The translations under genes and the position numbers were made by a program. Source: Klebsiella spallanzanii (GTDB lineage Bacteria > Pseudomonadota > Gammaproteobacteria > Enterobacterales > Enterobacteriaceae). From it: DNA of 64,000 nt. Under the pieces are notes generated by a model that worked only from the letters and a program-made list of their open reading frames with translations, did no database searches and was not told the origin of the DNA. The first letter of the stretch is position 1. Each line of letters opens with the position of its first letter. Shown in pieces: positions 56,933-64,000 of the stretch. The stretch is taken from assembly GCF_902158555.1 (NCBI RefSeq), contig NZ_CABGGS010000034.1:407771-471770 (forward strand), given 5' to 3'.

Positions 56933-58615
56933 TTAAAGTGAAACCGTGGCCTGCCAGTAAACCACGTGTTTATCCGGAGTCATGGAGTTCGGCCAGTACA
57001 ATGGAATACCTACAGTCAATGACTGAGATAACGATTTCCCCGTTAGCTCCAGCCCAATCGATGCACCGGTCAGCGTGCCACCTTCTGTTATTCCTCTCTG
57101 ACTCACTACATGACCGATATCCAAAGCCCCCGTCGCTGACAGCCTCCCTCCAGTAATCGGGAGGATCATCAACTCCTCGGTCAGCTCATTTCGCCAATAA
57201 ACTCCCCGATTGCCGGACAGATACTGCTCTTTAAAACCTCTTACTGAATACAGCCCCCCGACGGACAGTTGTTCACTGGCATAGAGTCTGTCCGGCGTGG
57301 TCTGCCCATACGCTGAGGTTAGCCAGTAAAGCGAGGGGGTAATTGGGTAAAACCAGCTTGTACTGGCGCTAAACCGCCGAAACTCACTTCGTGGAAGGTC
57401 GGGGTGAGCCGGGTCATCCCGTGTTGCACCAGCGAGAGAGACTCCATGAGAAAGGGATGGGCCGAAGGTCAGATAGCCTCCGCCGATACTCCGGCTGTAG
57501 CTCAAGCCGGCGGTCACACTGCTGAGGGTTGGGCTACTGACGTCAAGGCGTATGCCCCCCAGCCGGTTTTCGGTTTGCCTGCGTGACAGGGCCATATCCA
57601 GCGCCAGACGTTGTTTACCATCACGCAGTAATGTCCGGCTGGCAGCCAATCGTTGTGACTGCACACTACCGCCATAGCGCCAACGCTGCGGAGACTCACC
57701 GACAGAAAGCGTCTGATAAAAATCAGACCACGCATATTGCGCGCTGAACAACCAGTATCCATAAGGAATCGAAACGCCAGCCAGGACGCTGCGACTGCGC
57801 CTGTCGTGGTGAAATTCACTATCCCTTCCTGCTGACAATGTCCACTGATCTGCCAGGCTGAGCAAATTATCTACTGTCAGGCGGCTGTTTATCTGCCTAC
57901 TGCCGGTGCTTTTCTGTCCGCTGTTATCTACACCAACATCCAGACTGACGGGAAAACGCTGACTGACTGGCACCAGCTCTAACCGGGAAAATCCCTCCCG
58001 GCTCCCCGGCAGAATATCAACGGTCAGCGATCGCGAAGTCAGTCGGTTCAACTGCTCCAGCCCCTGTTCAATATCGCGAAGATTGAGTATTTTCCCTTTG
58101 ATCTTCGGAAGAGCCATTTTCAACGCGTTTTCCTGATAGCCATCCAGGGTGACGGATTCCACCTTCCCTTCCGTCACGGCAATGACCAGATTCCCTCCAG
58201 AAATATCCTGTTCAGGCAACCAGGCGCTTGAAGTGATGAATCCACGGGAAAGATAATCCTGTGTGACATCCCTCACGCGCTGCTGAATATGCCTAATTGT
58301 CATACATCCTTCCGGTGGGATTGCCATCAGTTTTTTCTGTGCAGAGCGCGGGAGAACCGTGACGTTTTCCAGTCGGATATGCCGTAGTTCAAAGCACTGC
58401 CCGATCTCTTCAGAAGAGGTTGTTTCCGGTAGTGAAGGGACTGGTGCGGAATCGCGGAGTATATCGCGCTGCTGTTGCGTATGTTCCAGTAATGCCTTTT
58501 GTTGCTGCTCAATGGCACTCTGGTCGGCAGGACTTAGAGGGGGGGCACCGAACAGACTTGCGGATATCAAACCGGCAAGCAGAAGCCCATACCTGGCAGC
58601 GGGCAAACACGACAT
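56933..58615 (-). CDS. two-partner secretion outer-membrane transporter (TpsB/CdiB, ShlB-FhaC family)
   Basis: A 560-residue Omp85-superfamily transporter. A signal peptide (cleavage near ISASLFG-APP) is followed by an N-terminal helix/linker (SPADQSAIEQQQKALLEHTQQQRDIL), two POTRA domains (CFELRHIRLENVTVLPRSAQ; GFITSSAWLPEQDISGGNLVIAVTEGKVESVTL) and a 16-strand barrel with the L6 motif VRGF in GLYSVRGFKEQYLSGNRGVYWRNEL. It would export the downstream exoprotein. The ATG at 58615 follows CGGAGTTTTTG; an in-frame TTG precedes it at 58618. Confidence 0.92.
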   Translation of the reverse strand: MSCLPAARYGLLLAGLISASLFGAPPLSPADQSAIEQQQKALLEHTQQQRDILRDSAPVPSLPETTSSEEIGQCFELRHIRLENVTVLPRSAQKKLMAIPPEGCMTIRHIQQRVRDVTQDYLSRGFITSSAWLPEQDISGGNLVIAVTEGKVESVTLDGYQENALKMALPKIKGKILNLRDIEQGLEQLNRLTSRSLTVDILPGSREGFSRLELVPVSQRFPVSLDVGVDNSGQKSTGSRQINSRLTVDNLLSLADQWTLSAGRDSEFHHDRRSRSVLAGVSIPYGYWLFSAQYAWSDFYQTLSVGESPQRWRYGGSVQSQRLAASRTLLRDGKQRLALDMALSRRQTENRLGGIRLDVSSPTLSSVTAGLSYSRSIGGGYLTFGPSLSHGVSLAGATRDDPAHPDLPRSEFRRFSASTSWFYPITPSLYWLTSAYGQTTPDRLYASEQLSVGGLYSVRGFKEQYLSGNRGVYWRNELTEELMILPITGGRLSATGALDIGHVVSQRGITEGGTLTGASIGLELTGKSLSQSLTVGIPLYWPNSMTPDKHVVYWQATVSL

Positions 58616-58869
58616 CAAAAACTCCGTTTTCTGAAATGTTGTGAAATTTAATGTAATGATTTGTAATTAGATGTCCATTAAATTTTCACAATTGTACGAT
58701 ATTTACGCCAAACTCAATTGCTGCCGCCAACGAACTGCTGGCTAAAATACCAATATGGTTTATGAAATATATTCAGAGGGCTTGGGGAAATGGGATGAAA
58801 TCGAGTGGATATACTGAAAATATTTCCCCCCGCAGTTGATTACTTGAGGGGGATTGTAGATGGTTTACT
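58616..58869. other. AT-rich region upstream of the TPS operon
   Basis: About 250 bp without a gene, containing runs such as GTGAAATTTAATGTAATGAT. It should hold the promoter of the transporter-exoprotein-immunity operon; no specific regulator site was recognised. Confidence 0.5.
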
Positions 58870-59904
58870 TTATTTCCCCTGAAGCTCCCTGCGAATAATC
58901 TCCGCCCCGGCGCTTAACGCATTGAGCTTGCCGTTGGCTACCCGACGAGATAACGGGGCCATGCCGCAGTTGGTGGACGGGTACAGCTTATCCGCATCAA
59001 CAAACTGAAGCGCTTTGCGTAAGGTGCCAGCCACCTCTTCCGGCGTTTCAATCGTATTGGTTGCTACGTCTATCGCCCCCACCATCACTTTTTTACCGCG
59101 AATCAGTTCAAGGAGATCCATCGGAACGCGTGAGTTATGGCACTCCAGTGAGATAATATCGATATTGGATGTTTGCAGTTTGGGAAACGCTTCTTCATAT
59201 TGTCGCCACTCTGACCCCAACGTCTTTTTCCAGTCAGTATTCGCTTTGATGCCATATCCATAGCAGATATGAACCGCCGTTTCGCATTTTAGCCCTTCAA
59301 TAGCGCGCTCTAACGCAGCAATCCCCCAATCATTGACCTCATCGAAAAACACGTTAAAAGCAGGTTCGTCAAACTGAATGATATCGACGCCAGCAGCCTC
59401 TAACTCTTTAGCTTCCTGATTAAGTATTTTCGCAAACTCCCACGCGAGTTTTTCACGGCTTTTGTAATGCGCGTCATAGAGCGTATCAATCATGGTCATC
59501 GGCCCCGGCAGCGCCCATTTAATCGGCTGCTTAGTGAGCTGGCGTAAAAATCGCGCATCTTCAACAAAAACGGGTTTTTGACGCTCAACGGCACTCACAA
59601 CGGTCGGGACGCTGGCATCATAACGATTGCGAATTTTCACCACTTCCCGCTTTTCAAAATCAACACCGCTGAGGTGCTCAATAAACGTCGTGACAAAGTG
59701 CTGGCGTGTTTGTTCACCATCGCTAACAATGTCGATGCCTGCGCGCAGCTGATCGAATAAAGCCAGGCTGAGTGCGTCCTTTTTCCCCTCAATAAGTTCT
59801 TCATTTTGTAATTTCCAGGGGGACCATAGTTTCTCTGGTTCTGCAAGCCAGGAAGGTTTCGGGAGACTGCCTGCCGTTGAAGTTGGTAATAATTTTTTCA
59901 TCAT
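58870..59904 (-). CDS. mesD: core methionine synthase MesD
   Basis: A 344-residue enzyme equal to the catalytic half of MetE (TSTAGSLPKPSWL, SDGEQTRQHFVTTFIEHLSG, LPGPMTMIDTLYD, IIQFDEPAFNVFFDEV). Zinc ligands are His and Cys in AVHICYGYG, Glu and possibly Cys in ISLECHN and Cys in STNCGMAPL. It lacks the folate domain. The neighbour upstream is a DUF1852 protein, and that pair is the MesD/MesX system, in which MesD makes methionine without 5-methyltetrahydrofolate or cobalamin but needs MesX and oxygen. The methyl donor is not known. It follows mesX by 24 bp. Confidence 0.82.
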   Translation of the reverse strand: MMKKLLPTSTAGSLPKPSWLAEPEKLWSPWKLQNEELIEGKKDALSLALFDQLRAGIDIVSDGEQTRQHFVTTFIEHLSGVDFEKREVVKIRNRYDASVPTVVSAVERQKPVFVEDARFLRQLTKQPIKWALPGPMTMIDTLYDAHYKSREKLAWEFAKILNQEAKELEAAGVDIIQFDEPAFNVFFDEVNDWGIAALERAIEGLKCETAVHICYGYGIKANTDWKKTLGSEWRQYEEAFPKLQTSNIDIISLECHNSRVPMDLLELIRGKKVMVGAIDVATNTIETPEEVAGTLRKALQFVDADKLYPSTNCGMAPLSRRVANGKLNALSAGAEIIRRELQGK

Positions 59905-59928
59905 AGATAACCTTGTGTATGCGATGTA

Positions 59929-60906
59929 TTAAAGAGCGTACTGAGCGGACCATTGCTCAAGAATATTCTTATACGGTTTAATAAAGTGCTCTTCAGTAAA
60001 CTTACCCTGTTCAATAGCCAGCTGGCTGCGTTCTTCCCGGTCATAAACTATTTTTGTTAACGAGTGATCCTGATGATTCAAATCAGGCTGATAGTATTGC
60101 CCTGCCGCAGAGTTAGCGTTGTAGATCTCTGGTCGGTAGATCTTTTGAAAGGTTTCCATCGTGCTGATGGTACTTATCAGCTCAAGGCTCGTATAATCAC
60201 TCAGTAAATTACCCGTAAAATAAAAAGCCAACGGCGCAACGCTGTTCTTCGGCATAAAATAGCGAACCTGTAATCCCATCTTGCCAAAATATTGTTCAGT
60301 TAAAGCCGAGCCATTTGGCTGGTATTCAATGCCCAATACGGGGTGTTCATTCCCCGTGCGTTGATAGATATCTTTCGTTGACACGCTAAGACAAATCACC
60401 GGTGCTTTTTTGAAATTCTCCTGGTATTCCGTTGAGTTGATGAAATGCTTAAATATATTCCCGTGTAAATCACCAAAATCGACTGGAATGCTAAAGCCTG
60501 ATTGACCCTTATTATGCTCTGGCAACAGTATGCTAAAGTCATAATCCCTTACATATGAAGAGAAATTATTGCCGACAATACCGTCGATACGTTCGTTGGT
60601 TTTTTTATCAATAATATTGGTTTTCAAGATCTCAATAACCGGAAAAGCATCACCACTGGCTTCAATCTTCATTTCAACAGAAATGATTTCCAGCTCAACA
60701 GAATAGCGGTCGCTTTTCGGGTTATCCCAATGCGCCAGCGTATTGAAACGGTTATCAATCATAGCTAGCGTGTTGCGCAGGTTTTGCTGGCGATTTTCCC
60801 CTCTGGCCAGGTTTGCAAAGTTGGTTGTAATACGCGTACTTTCAGAAGGGTTATAATTCTCATCAAAAGAACTGCTTTTGATGGTAAACGTAAAATCTTT
60901 ATTCAT
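59929..60906 (-). CDS. mesX: DUF1852 protein MesX
   Basis: A 325-residue protein of the DUF1852 family (MNKDFTFTIKSSSFDENYNPSESTRITTNFANLARGENRQQNLRNTL ... QKIYRPEIYNANSAAGQYYQPDLNHQDHSL). No signal peptide or membrane helix. DUF1852 proteins are required for the activity of MesD and may be oxygen-using enzymes that supply its methyl group; the chemistry is unresolved. It is the first gene of the mesXD operon. A consensus FNR box lies about 105 bp upstream. Confidence 0.85.
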   Translation of the reverse strand: MNKDFTFTIKSSSFDENYNPSESTRITTNFANLARGENRQQNLRNTLAMIDNRFNTLAHWDNPKSDRYSVELEIISVEMKIEASGDAFPVIEILKTNIIDKKTNERIDGIVGNNFSSYVRDYDFSILLPEHNKGQSGFSIPVDFGDLHGNIFKHFINSTEYQENFKKAPVICLSVSTKDIYQRTGNEHPVLGIEYQPNGSALTEQYFGKMGLQVRYFMPKNSVAPLAFYFTGNLLSDYTSLELISTISTMETFQKIYRPEIYNANSAAGQYYQPDLNHQDHSLTKIVYDREERSQLAIEQGKFTEEHFIKPYKNILEQWSAQYAL

Positions 60907-61003
60907 CGCGATTCTGCATCCTGAGTTCTGACGTGAAAACCGAGCTTACTTGTTGATTTACCGGTAACAGCTGGTTGCTCATTCGGCCGTCTTCATGTTG
61001 TCA

Positions 61004-61027
61004 ATAAATTGATATGGATCAATTTAT
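61004..61027. promoter_or_regulatory. consensus FNR box in an extended palindrome
   Basis: TTGAT-ATGG-ATCAA (61009-61022) matches the FNR consensus TTGAT-N4-ATCAA perfectly. The symmetry extends to ten bases on each arm, ATAAATTGAT and ATCAATTTAT. The centre is about 109 bp upstream of the mesX ATG. A plus-strand target is less likely, as the next supported plus-strand gene begins at 61464. Confidence 0.7.
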
Positions 61028-61463
61028 GCCAGAGACATGGAGTGAGTGAAAGCGACTTAATTTCATTACAACATGAGCCATCTTCATGATCGAAGGCACG
61101 GTTGGGTCCGTCGCTGCTGTCAACGACGCTGAGCGACAAGGTTCACCGAAAGAATCGGCAGGCTTTAAGATACAGGAGATAACCAACCTGCTTTTTACAA
61201 GCCCGTACGGCATTTCTTCAGGGCAAAAAGCCAGCAAGAGAGGTTATTTTATTCTGCTATTCACTCTTTCTTTAATACAAGCACTCTGTGCAAAAGCGGA
61301 GCAATAACATTAAATGTTTTTCCTGGCCTTTAGATGATAACCACGCAGGCAACCATTGGCACAGTCTAAATGGTCAATCTATACTGCTATTGATCGGTGA
61401 ATTAATCATGCTGATTACATCAACTCAACCTGCTTGTTATCTCCACCCACTACAGGAGGGGGT
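61028..61463. other. long intergenic region without a supported gene
   Basis: Two overlapping frames on opposite strands (61086-61307 plus and 61019-61237 minus) are about 73 codons each. The plus-strand frame has neither a good ribosome site nor a recognisable product, and the minus-strand one is its mirror. The region could be a remnant of older mobile DNA; I see no terminal repeats. From about 61250 onwards it is AT-rich. Confidence 0.4.
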
Positions 61464-61794
61464 ATGTTTTATTTTCGAATAAACAAAGTCAGGATTTTAG
61501 ACAATCATAAAAATGTATTTCTCTTTTTTGGCGATGGATTAGCACAAGTTAAATTAATCAGTTTTATCACTTCAGACTCAAGCATCCGCTGCTCGATACA
61601 TGGTATGCAGAGAATTTTCAACCCGAGTTGTGGCAACAACGTTAAAAAATCATCCTGACGTTCAGCCTGGCCTGCTTTATATGTCACTCAATAAGCAAGA
61701 GCACTATCGCTATGGTGAGCGGAAACGAGATGGTATCCCCGATCTGAGTGGAAATATTCGCGTAGATTATTCTATCTTTACATTCGAAGAGTAA
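61464..61794 (+). pseudogene. decayed gene: start and end of one protein family joined in different frames
   Basis: A very strong ribosome site (CAGGAGGGGGT) precedes ATG 61464, which opens MFYFRINKVRILDNHKNVFLF and continues to a stop at 61658. From about 61610 a second frame continues with HPDVQPGLLYMSLNKQEHYRYGERKRDGIPDLSGNIRVDYSIFTFEE and stops at 61794. From memory the two parts look like the beginning and end of one conserved protein of about 250-300 residues, with the middle deleted and the frame shifted. It heads the cassette with the membrane protein and the muramidase fusion. Confidence 0.5.
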
Positions 61795-61828
61795 ACAGGC
61801 GTGATATTTATTGGTGAGGAGTATAGTT

Positions 61829-62389
61829 ATGTTTTTATTCAAAAAACACACATCAGCATATATTCTGGTTTTATTGTTTTTTTCTACTGCTGTTCAGGCA
61901 AAACCAGGCAGTAAACCAGAGGCAACTAGCACCGCGCTGGCTTATATAGTACCAATTATCGTCGTTTTTGGTTCGTTGATTGCCATATTACTTATTCGGA
62001 ATTCACTGCCTAAAGAATGGTCTTTAGCCGATGCACTTTCTGAAGATGTCGATTTACCATTTACCGAGGAAGTGAAAGAGATAAAAGATGGTGTTGAAAC
62101 AGTAACGAATAGACCTGTACGCGATGCGGAAGGCAAGCCAATTCTGATACCGGTAATGAAAGCCAGCTCCAGTCGATTAATCGCATTGATGGGTATGATA
62201 GTCATTTTATTTATGTTTATCGGTTTCGGAACCTTAATACTATTTGATTTCGGTAAAAATGGTGAAATCTCCAATCCGAGCTCAGTGAGTGAAATCATTA
62301 AATTTCTGGCGGCAGGCATGACATTATTTGCACCTTATGTCGTAAATAAATTCACTTCTCTGTTTCAGGGTTTAATAACGAACAAATAG
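61829..62389 (+). CDS. membrane protein of unknown function (186 aa)
   Basis: The product begins MFLFKKHTSAYILVLLFFST with a signal peptide or first helix, followed by a helix around YIVPIIVVFGSLIAILLI, a ~55-residue hydrophilic loop (WSLADALSEDVDLPFTEEVKE) and a helix LIALMGMIVILFMFIGFGTLIL, with another hydrophobic stretch near the end (IIKFLAAGMTLFAPYVV). The ATG at 61829 stands 7 nt after GGTGAGGAG; the frame to 61811 begins with TTG and is rejected. I do not recognise the family. Position directly before the peptidoglycan hydrolase suggests a holin-like or anchoring role, but this is speculation. Confidence 0.65.
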   Translation: MFLFKKHTSAYILVLLFFSTAVQAKPGSKPEATSTALAYIVPIIVVFGSLIAILLIRNSLPKEWSLADALSEDVDLPFTEEVKEIKDGVETVTNRPVRDAEGKPILIPVMKASSSRLIALMGMIVILFMFIGFGTLILFDFGKNGEISNPSSVSEIIKFLAAGMTLFAPYVVNKFTSLFQGLITNK

Positions 62390-62434
62390 ACACAACGTTG
62401 CACCGAACCGTAATCCCTCTTGAAGGAGAGTACT

Positions 62435-63748
62435 ATGTTTTCCAAAAGCAAAATTGAGTCGCTACAATTAGCATTGAAATCATTAGAACTTTATAATGGC
62501 GATATTGATGGTATCGTCGGCCCGGTGACACTGTCAGCAACTAAAAAGTTCGAAGCGCTTATGGTTGAAAAACCATACATGAGTAAACCACCAGCCGAAG
62601 CCCCAATACCTGACATCACAAAAATCGATACCATTATCGATCAACCTGGTTCACATATTGATGAAGCGCTGACGTTTACTTTAAAAAATGAGGGGGGGTA
62701 TATTAATCATCCAGCGGATCAGGGAGGGGCGACGAACAAAGGCATCATGCTTAGTGAGCTATCAGAATATCTGGGGAGAAAAGACGTAACGGAAGATGAA
62801 CTAAAAAACATCGATGTTAAAACAATCACAGCCATCTACAAAAAGAATTATTGGGATATTTTAAATTTAGATAATATTTTAGATCAAAGCATTGCTACTG
62901 CACTGTTTGATATGAGCGTGTTATGCGGCGTAGGAACCACATTAAAAATTTGCCAGGAAATATTAGGCATTAGCATAACCAAAAGAATGGATACTCAAAC
63001 ACTGGACGCCCTCAATAAACTTCCCAATGACAAATTCATTCCTCTGTTTGCCAGTAAGCACATTGAATTATTAAAAAAAATCGTAGCCAAAAACCCATCT
63101 CAGAATGTATTTCTTAAAGGATAGACAAACAGAGCTAACCGGCTTAATTCACTCATTGATGATGATAGCATAGACGTCAGCATACCGTCATTGGCAACCG
63201 GCGGCACCATTGGTGAGGGATTATATGCCCTCGCAGATAGTGCTGGCATTCCACCGGGTGATATTAAGAAGATGATTGACTGGCAAACGCAAAACAATGC
63301 AGCATCCAACCCACGCTATTGGGTTGTATTCAAAATAAAAGAGCACTCAAGAACCCAAAGAATGCATATCTTTGATCGCATCGGTAATTCTGTCCAAAGT
63401 GTTTATGCAGTACACGGGACAGGTAGCGATCCAAATAATGATGGACTGGCAACAATTTTTTCAAATACACCAGATTCTCACCAAAGTTCATTAGGACTCT
63501 ATAAAACGCTGAGCACCTATACGATGGCAAAACATGGTAGAGCATTGCGGCTTGAAGGTCTTGAGGAGAGTAATAATAATGCCTACATACGGGGTATTGT
63601 CTTTCATGGGGTCCCCTATGCGGATGAAGAATATATAAACAAATATGGCCGTTGCGGGCGCTCTTACGGTTGCCCCGCCGTTGCGTATGACATTGTTCAA
63701 TCATTAATTGATAAACTCAAAGGAGGCTCACTGCTATTGATATCCTGA
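62435..63748 (+). pseudogene. GH108 muramidase-L,D-transpeptidase fusion interrupted by an amber codon
   Basis: ATG 62435 follows GAAGGAGAGTACT. Residues 1-40 form a peptidoglycan-binding repeat (LALKSLELYNGDIDGIVGPVTLSATKKFE). Residues ~75-228 are a glycosyl hydrolase 108 muramidase with the catalytic Glu in LKNEGGYINHPADQGGATNKGI, ending SQNVFLKG. A TAG at 63122-63124 (codon 230) stops the frame, but the same frame stays open to 63748: TNRANRLNSLID, then a YkuD_2-type L,D-transpeptidase domain with HGRALRLEGLE, GIVFHGVPYADEEY and the catalytic GRCGRSYGCPAVAYD. GH108 proteins usually have G-W-x-N-R here, so TGG has probably become TAG. The first 229 residues could still be made as an active muramidase; the second part has no good start of its own. 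Confidence 0.75.
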
Positions 63749-64000
63749 ACAAGAATAAAACCCGTCTATTAAGATCGATGCCTGACACAGATTAAAAATC
63801 TGTGGAAAGTTCAGCAGTACCTTCCCACTCTCCATATGAAGGTACTGCCAATCTTGACGCTCCTCTGGGTGGCGGATTACCTTAGTTTCAGGACATCTCA
63901 ACGTGCGTTTTGGTGAGTTCGAATATATCCCTGCTCGCGCATGTGAATCAGGTTCTCCTCGCTGGTACATACCATCCCTAAAGTCACAATTAATTCACTC
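63749..64000. other. right-end region without a supported gene
   Basis: It holds a perfect 8-bp hairpin CACAGATT-AAA-AATCTGTG (63786-63804) without a T-run. A minus-strand frame of 78 codons (63734-63970) has no convincing product. Composition changes back to mixed GC near 63840. It may be the edge of a further element continuing beyond the window. Confidence 0.35.

Noticed and set aside
61019..61307. Two opposed ~73-codon frames considered as a transposase remnant
   Set aside because: No transposase motif, terminal repeat or target duplication could be seen.
63734..63970. 78-codon minus-strand frame considered as part of a mobile element
   Set aside because: No recognised motif; the start has no ribosome site and the region is cut by the window edge.

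Overview
The window is chromosomal DNA of an enterobacterium. The gene order tam - uxaB - dgcF(yneF) - yneG - glsB - sad - ptrR(yneJ) ... sotB(ydeA) - marC/marRAB - eamA - ydeE ... mgtS follows the E. coli tam-to-mgtS stretch, and proteins recalled from E. coli align almost end to end. The cargo inserted into this backbone (KptA, a urea ABC transporter, a DUF1537/PdxA2 cluster, an FHA-type two-partner secretion locus) and the REP/BIME and ERIC repeats fit Klebsiella, Raoultella or a close relative. The species is an inference. No rRNA, tRNA, CRISPR array or intact insertion sequence was seen.

Layout. 0-4.6 kb: the 3' part of a LysR regulator, a convergent YbfB/YjiJ-type MFS carrier, a VOC protein with a small partner, a second MFS carrier and an unrecognised 96-aa protein. 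4.6-11.4 kb: a copper/silver efflux operon on the minus strand (metal-ligand-rich protein, CusF, TolC-family channel, CusB with a fused CusF domain, CusA), with a CueR-like promoter upstream that points the other way. 11.7-21.7 kb: the tam-ptrR backbone, with a probable 32-aa membrane protein. 21.7-32.3 kb: an accessory catabolic island. A lactate-dehydrogenase-like enzyme faces a DeoR/PdxA2/DUF1537-kinase operon. Divergent from that operon are an Fe-alcohol dehydrogenase, a DapA-family aldolase, a TerC protein, a sialidase-fold protein, a YhcH protein and a SLC13-type permease. 32.2-41.9 kb: two tandem PhzF proteins, sotB, a DUF1266 lipoprotein, the mar locus, eamA, ydeE and a small XRE regulator. 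42.1-50.6 kb: urtABCDE behind a sigma54-type promoter and without urease genes, a YxjG-like methionine synthase, a rhodanese and a GlxA-family regulator. 50.6-50.9 kb: mgtS with a PhoP box. 51.0-58.6 kb: a CDI-like locus (immunity candidate, 1815-aa exoprotein with a C39/papain-like C-terminal domain, TpsB transporter). 58.9-60.9 kb: MesD and MesX, with a consensus FNR box upstream. 61.4-63.7 kb: an AT-rich, partly decayed cassette with a GH108 muramidase-L,D-transpeptidase fusion broken by one amber codon.

How the genes work together. The cus genes would bind periplasmic Cu(I)/Ag(I) and expel it across both membranes. The catabolic island has an importer, kinase, dehydrogenases and an aldolase consistent with growth on an unidentified sugar acid, probably controlled by its DeoR protein through two matching palindromes 105 bp apart. 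The urt transporter would scavenge urea under nitrogen limitation. The YxjG-like enzyme and the MesD/MesX pair are additional methionine synthases; MesD needs oxygen, which makes the FNR box above mesX notable. The two-partner secretion locus looks like a contact-dependent competition system whose toxin is a cysteine peptidase.

Start codons were revised from the longest open frames wherever a Shine-Dalgarno sequence or a remembered homologue length decided the matter. All family assignments come from reading motifs and from memory; no database search was possible.
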